64,000 nucleotides of DNA from Kosakonia oryzendophytica (GCF_900094925.1 NZ_FMAY01000018.1:1-64000), one strand, 5' to 3'. Positions 32,812 through 44,009 are shown, counted from the first letter of the stretch. The notes: generated by a model not told the origin, from the sequence alone. Translations and numbers: made by a program.

Positions 32812-33939
32812 CTACGGCATATGTGTGCGTTTCAGATACTCCTCGCTCTGCATCTCCTGCAGACGCGATAAGCAGCGCTGAAATTCAAACTTCAGGCGTT
32901 CACCTTGATAAATCTCATGCAGCGGCGTCGCGGCGCTCACCACCAGTTTGACGTGACGCTCGTAAAACTCATCCACCAGCGCAATAAAGCGCCGAGCCTC
33001 ACTTTCCATCAGCGGCGTCATCACGGGCACATCAAATAACAGAACGGTATGGAACAGCCGTGAGAGTGCAATGTAGTCGTGCTGACTACGCGCATCCACA
33101 CAGAGCGTGGCAAACGACACCGCCAGCGTCTGGTTTTCCACGCCCAGGGTTGGCAACGGCCGGTGATTAATTTCCAGCTCCGGCGCTCGCTCGCGTTTTG
33201 CACCCGCCAGCGCCAGCCAGAGTTTGTCCATCTGCTGGTGAGTTTCATCATTAAGTGGCGTCAGCCACAGATGCGCCTGCGTTAACGTACGCAGGCGATA
33301 ATCCACACCCGCATCGACATTCATAATGTCGCAGAACTGCTTGATTGCATCGATAGCGGGCAGGAAACGCGAACGCTGCAAGCCGTTGCGATACAGCTCA
33401 TCTGGCGGAATATTCGAGGTGGCAACCAGCGTGATCCCACGCGCGAACAGCGCTTTCATCAATCCGCCAAGTAACATTGCGTCGGTGATATCCGACACGA
33501 AAAATTCATCGAAACACAGCACATCGGTTTCGGCTTTAAAGCGATCAGCCACAATTTCCAGTGGGTCTGTTTGCCCTTGCAGCGAAGTGAGCTCTTCGTG
33601 CACACGAAGCATAAAACGGTGGAAATGCAGGCGCTGCTTACGGGCTCCGGGCAGGCTTTGATAGAACAGATCCATCAGCCAGGTCTTCCCGCGCCCTACA
33701 CCGCCCCACATATACAGGCCGCGTACTGGTGCTAACGTGCGCGTATCGCGCTTACCCAGCCATTTGCTGAACGTTGTCAGCAGTCCGCTGTTCTGCGGCG
33801 CGGCAGTTTCGCTACGGTCGATTAACGCCTGGTAAATAATATCCAGTCTATTAACCGCTTCTTTTTGCACATCATCCGGCTGATGACTACCCTCGTGCAG
33901 GGCATTTAAATATCGCGATGTCGGGGAAAGGCTTTGCAT
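32812..33939 (-). CDS. zapE: Cell division ATPase ZapE
   Basis: This 375-residue AAA-type ATPase (AFG1-like) acts on FtsZ at the late division ring and is tied to YidC-dependent membrane insertion. Walker A GGVGRGKTW, Walker B VLCFDEFFVSD and the ATSNIPPDELY sensor motif are present. I chose MQSLSPTSRYL at 33939 by homology; the frame opens 13 codons upstream with unconserved sequence. Confidence 0.97.
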   Translation of the reverse strand: MQSLSPTSRYLNALHEGSHQPDDVQKEAVNRLDIIYQALIDRSETAAPQNSGLLTTFSKWLGKRDTRTLAPVRGLYMWGGVGRGKTWLMDLFYQSLPGARKQRLHFHRFMLRVHEELTSLQGQTDPLEIVADRFKAETDVLCFDEFFVSDITDAMLLGGLMKALFARGITLVATSNIPPDELYRNGLQRSRFLPAIDAIKQFCDIMNVDAGVDYRLRTLTQAHLWLTPLNDETHQQMDKLWLALAGAKRERAPELEINHRPLPTLGVENQTLAVSFATLCVDARSQHDYIALSRLFHTVLLFDVPVMTPLMESEARRFIALVDEFYERHVKLVVSAATPLHEIYQGERLKFEFQRCLSRLQEMQSEEYLKRTHMP

Positions 33940-34128
33940 GGTGTTATTGTTGTTCCTTGAAAATCGATCCGCCCCCACAGGGTTGACGAAAAAAAGGCCG
34001 TTCTACACTACGCGATGCTGCGGCAGGATTCCACTTCTGCACTATTAGCGGTTATAGTGGCACTATCAGGCGCAGGCAGGAGCTTGCTGCCGGGACCCTA
34101 CGGAATCACAAAACAACGGGAGAAGTTC

Positions 34129-34527
34129 ATGACCTGGGAATATGCGCTAATTGGGTTGGTTGTCGGCATTATTATCGGTGCCGTGGGCATGCGTTTCGGA
34201 AACCGCAAATTGCGCCAACAACAGGCCTTGCAGTACGAACTGGAAAAAAACAAAGCCGAACTGGAAGAGTACCGCGAAGAGCTGGTGAGCCACTTTGCTC
34301 GCAGCGCAGAGCTTCTGGATAACATGGCACACGACTACCGCCAGCTTTACCAGCACATGGCCAAAAGCTCCTCCAGCCTGCTGCCGGAAATGTCCGCGGA
34401 AGAAAACCCGTTCCGTAACCGTCTGGCTGAATCCGAAGCCAGCAACGATCAGGCGCCGGTACAGATCCCGCGCGACTATTCAGAAGGCGCATCCGGCCTG
34501 CTGCGCGGCAGCGCAAACCGCAAATAA
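34129..34527 (+). CDS. zapG: Cell envelope division/elongation protein ZapG (YhcB)
   Basis: This 132-residue DUF1043 protein has one N-terminal membrane helix (about 5-22), then a cytoplasmic coiled coil rich in Q, E and K (about 28-75). It ends with a flexible tail, YSEGASGLLRGSANRK. E. coli YhcB interacts with elongation and division proteins and balances envelope synthesis. The ATG at 34129 follows GGGAGAA; the open frame upstream to 34015 is not conserved. Confidence 0.95.
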   Translation: MTWEYALIGLVVGIIIGAVGMRFGNRKLRQQQALQYELEKNKAELEEYREELVSHFARSAELLDNMAHDYRQLYQHMAKSSSSLLPEMSAEENPFRNRLAESEASNDQAPVQIPRDYSEGASGLLRGSANRK

Positions 34528-34548
34528 TCGCTCCTTTTCCTTATTTTT

Positions 34549-34571
34549 ACGGGCGCGTATCGCGCGCCCGT
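34549..34571 (+). terminator. Hairpin after zapG
   Basis: A 9-bp stem ACGGGCGCG/CGCGCCCGT has a 5-base loop and is followed by a pyrimidine-rich stretch (CCCTTCTTC) rather than a clean T run. It is a likely but imperfect terminator. Confidence 0.6.
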
Positions 34572-34696
34572 CCCTTCTTCTGCATCGCAGCTATTATTTA
34601 GTCGTTCACCTCATTGTTACGCGGTTGAAATTTCAATAACATCAAATTGTTTTGGAGCGTCATTCCTTTCACTTCAGGTAACGAGAGCCAGCATCA

Positions 34697-36070
34697 ATGA
34701 AGAAACCAACCCAGCTGTTGAGTGCGTTTGCGTTAAGTGTCGGGTTAACTCTCTCGGCACCATTCCAGGCGATGGCGGCGATGCCATCACAAGTGCCTGG
34801 CCAGGGTGCGCTACCAAGCCTTGCGCCGGTTCTGGAAAAGGTTCTGCCCGCCGTGGTGAGTGTGCAGGTTGAAGGCACGGCCGTACAGGGTCGGAAAATC
34901 CCTGAGGAACTGAAGAAATATTTCGGCGAAGAGATGCCGGATCAGCAGCAGCAACCGCAACCCTTTGAAGGTCTGGGTTCCGGCGTCATTATCGATGCCG
35001 CCAAAGGTTATGTGTTGACCAATAACCACGTCATCAATCAGGCGCAAAAAATCAATGTGCAACTGAACGATGGACGCGAGTTCGAAGCCAAACTGATTGG
35101 CAGCGACGATCAGAGCGATATTGCTCTGCTGCAGCTGCAAAACGCGTCTAACCTGACGCAAATCGCTATTGCCGATTCGGATACGTTGCGCGTGGGCGAT
35201 TTCGTTGTCGCTGTTGGCAACCCGTTCGGCCTGGGTCAGACGGCGACATCCGGCATTGTCTCTGCGCTTGGGCGAAGCGGTCTGAATCTTGAAGGGCTGG
35301 AAAACTTTATTCAAACCGACGCCTCTATCAACCGCGGCAACTCCGGCGGCGCACTGCTGAATCTTAACGGTGAGCTGATCGGTATTAATACGGCGATCCT
35401 CGCACCGGGCGGCGGTAGCGTAGGCATTGGCTTTGCCATTCCCAGCAATATGGCGCAAACGCTCTCTAAGCAACTGATTCAGTTTGGTGAGATAAAACGC
35501 GGCCTGCTCGGTATTAAAGGCACGGAGATGAGCGCAGACATCGCCAAAGCCTTTAATCTCAATGTTCAGCGTGGCGCATTTGTCAGCGAAGTGTTACCGA
35601 ATTCCGGATCTGCAAAAGCAGGAATCAAATCCGGTGATGTGATTGTTAGCCTGAACGGGAAGTCTTTAAACAGCTTTGCTGAGCTGCGTTCACGTATTGC
35701 CACCACAGAACCCGGTTCAAAAGTGAAACTCGGCATTCTACGCGATGGTAAACCGCTGGATGTGGAAGTGACGCTGGATAAAAGCACCTCCTCTTCCGCC
35801 AGCGCGGAGCTGATTTCTCCCTCCTTGCAGGGTGCGGAGTTAAGCGATGGCCAGCTTAAAGACGGCACCAAAGGCATTACCATTGGCGAGGTAGAGAAAG
35901 GCAGCGCCGCTGCGCAGGCCGGTCTGCACAAAGATGATGTGATAATTGGCGTGAACCGCGATCGTGTGCAATCCATCGCGGAAATGCGCAAAGTGCTGGA
36001 AACGAAACCTTCGGTAATGGCGTTGCATATCATCCGCGGAAACGACAGCATCTATTTATTGCTGCGTTAA
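34697..36070 (+). CDS. degQ: Periplasmic serine endoprotease DegQ
   Basis: This 457-residue HtrA-family protease has a Sec signal peptide ending near QAMAA (about 27). The catalytic triad is visible as His111 (TNNHVINQ), Asp141 (DQSDIALL) and Ser216 (GNSGG). Two PDZ domains follow (about 260-350 and 365-450). It degrades and refolds damaged envelope proteins. A short Gln-rich insertion (DQQQQPQPF) in the LA loop differs from E. coli. degS follows after 94 bases. Confidence 0.97.
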   Translation: MKKPTQLLSAFALSVGLTLSAPFQAMAAMPSQVPGQGALPSLAPVLEKVLPAVVSVQVEGTAVQGRKIPEELKKYFGEEMPDQQQQPQPFEGLGSGVIIDAAKGYVLTNNHVINQAQKINVQLNDGREFEAKLIGSDDQSDIALLQLQNASNLTQIAIADSDTLRVGDFVVAVGNPFGLGQTATSGIVSALGRSGLNLEGLENFIQTDASINRGNSGGALLNLNGELIGINTAILAPGGGSVGIGFAIPSNMAQTLSKQLIQFGEIKRGLLGIKGTEMSADIAKAFNLNVQRGAFVSEVLPNSGSAKAGIKSGDVIVSLNGKSLNSFAELRSRIATTEPGSKVKLGILRDGKPLDVEVTLDKSTSSSASAELISPSLQGAELSDGQLKDGTKGITIGEVEKGSAAAQAGLHKDDVIIGVNRDRVQSIAEMRKVLETKPSVMALHIIRGNDSIYLLLR

Positions 36071-36082
36071 GCGTTTCCCCTT

Positions 36083-36114
36083 CCCGGGCATCACCGCCGC
36101 ATGTGATGTCCGGG
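36083..36114 (+). repeat. Long stem-loop between degQ and degS
   Basis: A 12-bp stem, CCCGGGCATCAC paired with GTGATGTCCGGG (one G-U pair), has an 8-base loop and no T run. It may stabilise the degQ 3' end or limit read-through into degS. Confidence 0.6.
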
Positions 36115-36164
36115 TAACTCATGGTATGCTGCTGCCGTTCCCTCTTATTAATGACTATCCCATC

Positions 36165-37232
36165 ATGTATGTGAAGCTTTTACGCTCGGTTGCAATCGGT
36201 GTTGTCGTGGGTGGCCTGATCATCGCCGCCATGCCTTCGTTACGCCAGCATAACCCTCTGATGTCACGTCAATTCGACAGCGCAGACGAAACACCCGCCA
36301 GTTATAACCAGGCGGTTCGTCGCGCGGCGCCCGCAGTGGTGAATGTCTATAACCGCAGCCTGAATAGCTCCACCCATGACCGCCTCGAAATCCGCACCCT
36401 CGGTTCTGGCGTAATCATGGATCAACGCGGCTATATCATTACCAACAAACACGTGATTAACGACGCAGACCAGATCATCGTCGCGTTGCAGGATGGTCGT
36501 GTGTTTGAGGCGCTGCTGGTCGGTTCGGATTCACTGACCGATTTGGCGGTACTGAAGGTTAACGCCACCGGCGGACTGCCGGTGATCCCCATCAATGCCA
36601 AACGCACACCGCATATCGGTGATGTGGTTTTGGCTATCGGCAACCCGTATAACCTCGGGCAAACCATTACCCAGGGGATTATCAGCGCCACCGGTCGTAT
36701 CGGCCTGAACCCTACCGGTCGGCAAAATTTCCTGCAAACCGATGCCTCCATCAACCACGGCAACTCCGGTGGTGCATTGGTTAACTCGCTGGGTGAACTG
36801 ATGGGCATCAACACCCTTTCCTTCGATAAAAGTAATGATGGTGAGACGCCAGAAGGCATTGGTTTTGCGATCCCCTTCCAGCTGGCTACCAAGATTATGG
36901 ATAAGTTGATTCGCGATGGCCGGGTAATCAGGGGCTATATCGGTATTGGCGGTCGGGAAATCGCTCCATTGCATTCGCAGGGCGGTGGCATCGATCCGAT
37001 TCAGGGGATTGTCGTTAACGAAGTCTCAACCGATGGGCCAGCCGCGCGCGCAGGCATCCAGGTGAATGATGTGATTACGTCCGTGAACGGTAAACCTGCG
37101 GTTTCAGCTCTCGAAACCATGGATCAGGTCGCGGAAATTCGCCCGGGTTCGGAAATCCCGGTGGAAGTGATGCGTGATGATAAGAAGTTGACCTTCAAAG
37201 TCACGATTCAGGAATACCCGTCGACCAATTGA
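36165..37232 (+). CDS. degS: Site-1 protease DegS of the sigma-E stress pathway
   Basis: This 355-residue inner-membrane serine protease cuts RseA when its PDZ domain binds the C-termini of misfolded porins, releasing sigma-E. One N-terminal helix lies at about 5-24. The triad is His96 (NKHVIND), Asp126 (SLTDLAVL) and Ser201 (HGNSGG). A single PDZ domain lies at about 255-350. The ATG at 36165 gives the family length. Confidence 0.98.
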   Translation: MYVKLLRSVAIGVVVGGLIIAAMPSLRQHNPLMSRQFDSADETPASYNQAVRRAAPAVVNVYNRSLNSSTHDRLEIRTLGSGVIMDQRGYIITNKHVINDADQIIVALQDGRVFEALLVGSDSLTDLAVLKVNATGGLPVIPINAKRTPHIGDVVLAIGNPYNLGQTITQGIISATGRIGLNPTGRQNFLQTDASINHGNSGGALVNSLGELMGINTLSFDKSNDGETPEGIGFAIPFQLATKIMDKLIRDGRVIRGYIGIGGREIAPLHSQGGGIDPIQGIVVNEVSTDGPAARAGIQVNDVITSVNGKPAVSALETMDQVAEIRPGSEIPVEVMRDDKKLTFKVTIQEYPSTN

Positions 37233-37243
37233 CGACAACAAAA

Positions 37244-37272
37244 AACCGGAGCGACAGGCTCCGGTTTTTTTT
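37244..37272. terminator. Bidirectional terminator between degS and mdh
   Basis: A perfect 9-bp stem AACCGGAGC/GCTCCGGTT (37244-37252, 37258-37266) has a GACAG loop. It is flanked by an A run on the left and a T run on the right, so it serves both convergent genes. Confidence 0.93.
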
Positions 37273-37301
37273 CGCTTCCCGCCATCGCGGGGCTACAGCT
37301 T

Positions 37302-39119
<1,818 letters not shown>

Positions 39120-39497
39120 TCGCTTTCCCCCCCGGTTTTTACCGTGGGGGAATGTTCGGCTTTTCCTCCTCTCACCCCGACATTTCACCACGCTTACTTT
39201 AACAGTTAGTGCGATTTATCGTTTCGCTTGACCGCTCCAGCGCATACCACCGCACAAAAAATCAAATCCAGATATCCATATGATTTTATTAACTATCGTT
39301 AAGTAATTTATGACGCAGCGGTGATTTTTTATGCCTCAAGGTAATAAAAAAGCACATCCTTTATTCCGATAATTGAGAGTTATAATTAGCTTGGTATTAA
39401 TTCTTTGCGTGATTAGTGTATACTTGATTTTGTGATGAGGGTCACGAAATAAGACCCCCGAAGAAATTAAAGCAAAGAATACGACGAGGTAAGCATC
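39120..39497 (+). promoter_or_regulatory. argR-yhcN gap (378 bases): promoter region of yhcN
   Basis: After argR there is an imperfect hairpin (39125-39150) without a T run. The centre is AT-rich. A candidate -10 TATACT lies at 39419-39424 and a CRP-like site at 39431-39446. No gene is visible. Confidence 0.5.
39431..39446 (+). promoter_or_regulatory. Predicted CRP-type site near the yhcN start point
   Basis: TGTGA-N6-TCACG matches 9 of 10 half-site bases of the CRP consensus. It lies just downstream of the candidate -10 TATACT, so if used from that promoter it would more likely repress than activate. Confidence 0.5.
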
Positions 39498-39761
39498 ATG
39501 AATATCAAATCAACTGTAGCAACACTGAGCCTGCTGTCAGCACTGTCATTCGGCGCATTCGCCGCTGATTCCATCAATGCTGATCAGGCACAATCCCGCC
39601 AGTCTCTGGGCACCGTTTCTGTTGGCGCGATCGCCTCTTCTCCGATGGATATGCGTGCTGAGCTGAACAAAAAAGCGGAAGCACAAGGCGCATCGGCTTA
39701 CCGCATCATCGAAGCCCGTACCGGTGACCAGTGGCACGCTACTGCTGAACTGTACAAATAA
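39498..39761 (+). CDS. yhcN: YhcN family stress-response periplasmic protein
   Basis: The 87-residue YdgH/BhsA/McbA-like (DUF1471) protein has a signal peptide cut after GAFAA (about 22). The mature core has the family motifs LGTVSVGAIASSPMD, KKAEAQGASAYRIIEA and the terminal WHATAELYK. E. coli yhcN responds to acid and peroxide and affects biofilm. A paralogue follows in tandem. Confidence 0.95.
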   Translation: MNIKSTVATLSLLSALSFGAFAADSINADQAQSRQSLGTVSVGAIASSPMDMRAELNKKAEAQGASAYRIIEARTGDQWHATAELYK

Positions 39762-39862
39762 GTTTTACCAATAAACCCTATGTAATGTCGCTCAACAGCA
39801 CCAGGCATAAAAAAAGTGGTTCAATCCTTCTCGCTGTTGAGACGCTCTTAAGGAGACTGACA

Positions 39863-40126
39863 ATGAAACGTAATCTGATCATCGCATCCCTTGGCCTTGC
39901 TTCACTGATCTCTTTTGGCGCAAGCGCCGCCACCCTGGTCACTAACGATCAGGCCAGCAACCTGCAACCTATGGGCAGCGTCTCTGTATCGCAGGTAGCC
40001 GGTGTGCCGATGGATATTCGCCAGGAACTGTCCGCAAAAGCTGACGAGGCGGGTGCCAGCAGCTATCGCATTATCGAAGCACGTACGGGCGACCATACGC
40101 ACGTAACGGCGGAACTGTATAAATAA
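39863..40126 (+). CDS. Second YhcN-like (DUF1471) periplasmic protein
   Basis: This 87-residue tandem paralogue of the preceding gene has a signal peptide to about residue 23 (LISFGASAA). The mature part has the same layout: MGSVSVSQVAGVPMD, SAKADEAGASSYRIIEARTGD and terminal HVTAELYK. I chose the ATG at 39863, preceded by AAGGAGA; the frame is open to 39785, but that part lacks a signal peptide. K-12 has only one copy here. It probably has a related surface or stress role. Confidence 0.92.
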   Translation: MKRNLIIASLGLASLISFGASAATLVTNDQASNLQPMGSVSVSQVAGVPMDIRQELSAKADEAGASSYRIIEARTGDHTHVTAELYK

Positions 40127-40152
40127 ACCCTCGTCGTCTTGTCCGACGACTT

Positions 40153-40179
40153 GCCCCTGCCTGTCAGGGGCTTTTTTTT
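40153..40179 (+). terminator. Terminator after the yhcN pair
   Basis: A 7-bp stem GCCCCTG/CAGGGGC is followed by eight T (40172-40179). It ends rightward transcription before convergent yhcO. Confidence 0.93.
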
Positions 40180-40183
40180 GCCT

Positions 40184-40453
40184 TCAGCGAACGTTAAAGC
40201 GCAACTGACCTTCCAACTCCTCTTCAGCTTCGTCGAACAGCAATATCAACGCACCAAAACGGCGACGCTGTTTTTCCGGTAAATGCGTAAACTCAATCTC
40301 CACCGGTAACGGTAACTCCCCTTCCATCACCACGTCCCACAATGAATCCAGATCGTGAATTTTCTCGCGATCAATAGCGAACTGGTGGGTAAATTCACGA
40401 TAGAAAGCACGTTGATCAACAATGTTTTTAAAATCGAACGTATAGGTTTTCAT
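40184..40453 (-). CDS. yhcO: Barstar-family protein YhcO
   Basis: This 89-residue protein has the barstar-like fold signature: [19 protein letters not shown], then [22 protein letters not shown] and [14 protein letters not shown]. Barstar inhibits the RNase barnase; no barnase-type gene is present here, and YhcO's target is unknown. The ATG at 40453 follows CGGAGA. Confidence 0.93.
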   Translation of the reverse strand: MKTYTFDFKNIVDQRAFYREFTHQFAIDREKIHDLDSLWDVVMEGELPLPVEIEFTHLPEKQRRRFGALILLFDEAEEELEGQLRFNVR

Positions 40454-40498
40454 GGTCTCCGCCCCCCGCCAACGGGGCGGCATCCGCCGCCCGTAACG

Positions 40499-41953
40499 TT
40501 ACAGTCCCCCGAGATGCAGGGTTTTCACTTCAAGGAATTCCTCCAGTCCCAGCACCGATCCTTCACGGCCCAGCCCCGACTCCTTCACCCCGCCAAATGG
40601 CCCCAGTTCCGTTGATACAGCGCATTCGTTAATGCCAATCATCCCGCTCTCAAGCGCCTGCGAAACACGGAATACCCGCTGCAGATTCTGCGTATAGAAG
40701 TAGGCCGCAAGACCAAAAGGCGTGGCATTAGCCCGCGTCACGACCTCCTCCTCCGAGGTAAACCGGAAACAGGCCGCCACCGGACCAAATGTCTCTTCCT
40801 GCGCCAGTTTCATACCGTCACTGCAATCGCCCAGAACCGTGGGAAGCCAGAAATTACCCCCGAGGCTATGAGGTTTGCCGCCCGTCAGCACTTTCGCGCC
40901 TTTGGCCACCGCATCGTCCACATGCTCGCGCACTTTCTCCACGGCGGCAGGTTCAATAAGCGGGCCAACGACTACCCCCTCATCCAGACCATTCCCAACC
41001 TTCAGCGCGCTCACTGCTGCGCTCAACTTCTGGGTAAACTGCTCATAGACCGATTCATGGATATAAAAACGATTAACGCTGACACAAACCTGACCGGCAT
41101 TACGGAATTTATTAGCAATCGCCCCCTGCACCGCCGCGTCGATGTCCGCATCTTCAAACACGATATAAGGTGCGTTCCCGCCAAGCTCCATCGACACTTT
41201 CTTCATCGTTTCGGCGGCATTGCGCACCAGCGTTTTACCGACAGCGGTCGAGCCAGTGAACGAAATCTTGCGCACGTCATGGCTGGCCATAATAGCATCG
41301 CTGATTTCAGCGGTATTGCCGGCAACGGCATTCAGCACACCATCCGGTACTCCCGCTTTTTTTGCCAACGTCAGCAAGGCAAACGCGCTAAGCGGCGTGT
41401 TATTGGCAGGCTTGATGACCCCGGTACAACCCGCCGCCAGCGCCGGTCCCAGTTTGCGCGTCAGCATCGCCATCGGGAAGTTCCACGGCGTAATAGCCGC
41501 CACCACACCGACGGGTTCTCGGGTCGCCAGGATCCGCGAACCGGGCTTAATCGGGGGAATAATCTCCCCGTTGGCGCGTTTGGCCTGCTCCGCAAACCAC
41601 TGAATAAAGCTGGCGGCATATTCCACTTCGCCTTCGGCTTCTTTCAAAGGCTTGCCCTGTTCGGTGGTCATCAACCGACCCAGCCAGCTTTTATTTTCAA
41701 TGATCAATTCATACCAGCGATAAAGAATGGTGGAACGTTCTTTCGCGGTTTTCGCCCGCCATGCGGGGAAGGCCCGGCTCGCAGCGGCAATAGCCTCTTC
41801 CGTCTCTTTTTTGCCTGCTTTAGCAACTTTCGCAATGACTTCACCGGTGGCGGGGTTCAGAACGTCAAATGTGGTAGCCAGCGATTTCCAGACGCCATCA
41901 ACCAGATAACCGGTCTGAAAAAGCGCGTTATCCTGCAGTGCCTGCGTGGTCAT
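40499..41953 (-). CDS. NAD(P)-dependent aldehyde dehydrogenase, succinate-semialdehyde type
   Basis: This 484-residue class I aldehyde dehydrogenase is closest to GabD-type enzymes. Catalytic Cys290 (FRNAGQVCVSVNRF) and general base Glu256 (SMELGGNAPYIVFED) are present, as are Asn158 (TPWNFP) and the cofactor motif FTGSTAVGK. It would oxidise succinate semialdehyde to succinate, but related semialdehydes are possible. The ATG at 41953 follows a strong AGGAGG. In K-12 this place between yhcO and aaeB is empty, and no gabT or transporter lies nearby. Confidence 0.88.
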   Translation of the reverse strand: MTTQALQDNALFQTGYLVDGVWKSLATTFDVLNPATGEVIAKVAKAGKKETEEAIAAASRAFPAWRAKTAKERSTILYRWYELIIENKSWLGRLMTTEQGKPLKEAEGEVEYAASFIQWFAEQAKRANGEIIPPIKPGSRILATREPVGVVAAITPWNFPMAMLTRKLGPALAAGCTGVIKPANNTPLSAFALLTLAKKAGVPDGVLNAVAGNTAEISDAIMASHDVRKISFTGSTAVGKTLVRNAAETMKKVSMELGGNAPYIVFEDADIDAAVQGAIANKFRNAGQVCVSVNRFYIHESVYEQFTQKLSAAVSALKVGNGLDEGVVVGPLIEPAAVEKVREHVDDAVAKGAKVLTGGKPHSLGGNFWLPTVLGDCSDGMKLAQEETFGPVAACFRFTSEEEVVTRANATPFGLAAYFYTQNLQRVFRVSQALESGMIGINECAVSTELGPFGGVKESGLGREGSVLGLEEFLEVKTLHLGGL

Positions 41954-42002
41954 TTGTCCTCCTGATCGGTGATATGTGAAATCTCTTCCCAAGTATAGAC
42001 AT

Positions 42003-42030
42003 AAAAAAACCGACGCTTTTGGCGTCGGTT
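42003..42030 (-). terminator. aaeXAB operon terminator
   Basis: A 9-bp stem AACCGACGC/GCGTCGGTT (42008-42016, 42022-42030) is followed leftward by a run of T (42003-42009). It lies just past the aaeB stop and separates that operon from the dehydrogenase gene. Confidence 0.9.
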
Positions 42031-42036
42031 CTGCGT

Positions 42037-44004
42037 TTAACTGCGGGTAAGCGCATGCTGGTATTTCCGTAACATGCCTGTCAGCCGGTGTACAGGCTCT
42101 GTAACCTGCGGCGGAGCATCCCAGTGGTGCAATTTATGCTGGTAAATGTCCAGCTCATCCAGTAACTGCGTAAAACTGAGCTGGCGCTTATTATCGTTAC
42201 TGGCAGAAATGACCTGCGCGGCGGTACGACGTAGCTGCCGGTGAAACGCCGAGAGATCGTCATTAATCGGTACAGGCGCATCGCGCAGGCGCTGGTGAGC
42301 AATAATCAGCGTTAATGCCAGACGAAACTTCGCTATATCGCCGGGAAATTTGTTCAACAGCAGAAAAAGCTGCTGGTACAGCGCAGGCAAATGGTTCTCT
42401 TTACGGCGCGCAGCATTGGTGGTCATCGCCGACACCGCCGCCGACACAAACTGATTCAACAACATGCGTCCGGTGCGTGCTTGCGAATTATCCCGCACCA
42501 GCAGCAGCACCAGCATCGCCAGCACCACACCCACCAGTTGCCCCAGCGCATTATCCAGAAACTGGCTGAACTTAAAGGTCATAGGGTTATCCAGCACCAG
42601 GATATTAATGGTTCCCGCCAGTGTCGCCATCGAGCCCAAACGCCGTTTCTGCACTTCTATGCCAATGAAGAACGCAAGCACCGCCATACTGATACAGAGC
42701 AGCAGCATGCTTTGCTGGGTAGAAGGCAGGATCACTAAGTAATAGAACGACCCGATAGGCAACGCCCATAACATGCCGTATATAAAGTCTTTTGCCACCA
42801 TTTTCGGATTAGGCAAACGCATCGCCAGTGAGGTGACAACGGCAATCATCACCATCGAACCGCTGCCAGATGTCCAGCCCGTCCATAACCAGAACAGCGT
42901 CCCGAGCATGCATGATAATGTCGTGCGCCAGAAGTTAACCATCGCATGATGGCGCTCCGCCGATTCCGGTTTCACCACCGTTTCGCCCTGCAACACCTCT
43001 TCTTCAATGGTGCTGATCTTCGCATTACCCATCACGCCACGTTTCAGCAGCAGATAGCGGGTTGCCGCGCCAACCCAGCTATAAATAGTCACCGGCGTCT
43101 CCCGCTCACCGGTCCAGGCGATCACGCGACGCATTCTTTTCATCTGTTTGTGAACATCCTGCACACTGTCGACCGGCTCATTGAACAACTCGCGGAAGGT
43201 GTCCGTGATCAGTTCCGGGCGAGTATTTTGAATCAGGTACGTTTCGCACGCCTGCGTGATTAATGTCAGCGACAGAGTATTTATCACCTTCAGGCGTCGG
43301 TTAGCACGCCCCCAGCGGGAAGACTCAATTTTCAGGTTGGTGCGCATGCCCTCCAGCGCGGTCGTCCGGCGCACCAGGGCGGCCCAGGCTTTGTCGACTT
43401 CTTCACTGTCGCCATGTTTGATGCACAACTGCATCAGTTGATAGTGCGCCACCAGCAGGCTATCCAGTTCACGGTCAATTTCCTGCTTAATTGAGCGCGG
43501 GGAAAACAGCAGATCGGCGACAATCGCACAGAGAATACCCACGACAATTTCGCTGCAACGTTCAACGGCAAATTGCGGGGCCAGCAGCGGTTCAGTTTGA
43601 ATGGTGACGACAATAATTAACGCGGTGTAACCCGCCAGTCCCCAGGCATAGGAGTTTTCGACGCGCACCAGCGAAGAGACCCAGGTGCAAAACCCGGCCC
43701 AGATACAGCACACCATCAGCATCAGCAGCGGGGTGCGGATCAGCGTGATAATAATGGTTAATCCGGCAATACAACCAATAAAGGTGCCGACAATGCGCAA
43801 CATCCCGCGATAACGGATCGCACCGGAATAAGGTTCGCCGCCAGCGGCAAAGGCCGGCCCCGCAGCAACAATAGCAGCGGTCAGCACCGCCCAGCGTGGC
43901 GTTTCAAGTTGAAAGTGAAAACCGACGAACAACGCCAGCACCACGGCAAAGGCCAGTTTGAAGGCAAAACGCAGATGCTGGCTGGCAATTGAGAACAGCC
44001 CCAT
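42037..44004 (-). CDS. aaeB: Aromatic carboxylic acid efflux pump, FUSC-family subunit AaeB
   Basis: The 655 residues equal E. coli AaeB. There are two blocks of membrane helices (about 10-170 and 370-525) with cytoplasmic parts between and after them, as in the FUSC/ArAE family. It pumps out p-hydroxybenzoate and related acids with AaeA. aaeA ends 5 bases upstream. Confidence 0.97.
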   Translation of the reverse strand: MGLFSIASQHLRFAFKLAFAVVLALFVGFHFQLETPRWAVLTAAIVAAGPAFAAGGEPYSGAIRYRGMLRIVGTFIGCIAGLTIIITLIRTPLLMLMVCCIWAGFCTWVSSLVRVENSYAWGLAGYTALIIVVTIQTEPLLAPQFAVERCSEIVVGILCAIVADLLFSPRSIKQEIDRELDSLLVAHYQLMQLCIKHGDSEEVDKAWAALVRRTTALEGMRTNLKIESSRWGRANRRLKVINTLSLTLITQACETYLIQNTRPELITDTFRELFNEPVDSVQDVHKQMKRMRRVIAWTGERETPVTIYSWVGAATRYLLLKRGVMGNAKISTIEEEVLQGETVVKPESAERHHAMVNFWRTTLSCMLGTLFWLWTGWTSGSGSMVMIAVVTSLAMRLPNPKMVAKDFIYGMLWALPIGSFYYLVILPSTQQSMLLLCISMAVLAFFIGIEVQKRRLGSMATLAGTINILVLDNPMTFKFSQFLDNALGQLVGVVLAMLVLLLVRDNSQARTGRMLLNQFVSAAVSAMTTNAARRKENHLPALYQQLFLLLNKFPGDIAKFRLALTLIIAHQRLRDAPVPINDDLSAFHRQLRRTAAQVISASNDNKRQLSFTQLLDELDIYQHKLHHWDAPPQVTEPVHRLTGMLRKYQHALTRS

Positions 44005-44009
44005 AGCGA

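Noticed and set aside
34910-34975. CAG-rich repeat in degQ as a possible repeat expansion or frameshift
   Set aside because: It encodes DQQQQPQPF in the variable LA loop, and the frame stays intact on both sides.
40868-41965. Open frame of 365 codons antisense to the dehydrogenase gene
   Set aside because: The frame results from GC-rich codon bias of the real gene, which has all catalytic residues. The antisense product is Arg/His-rich with no domain.
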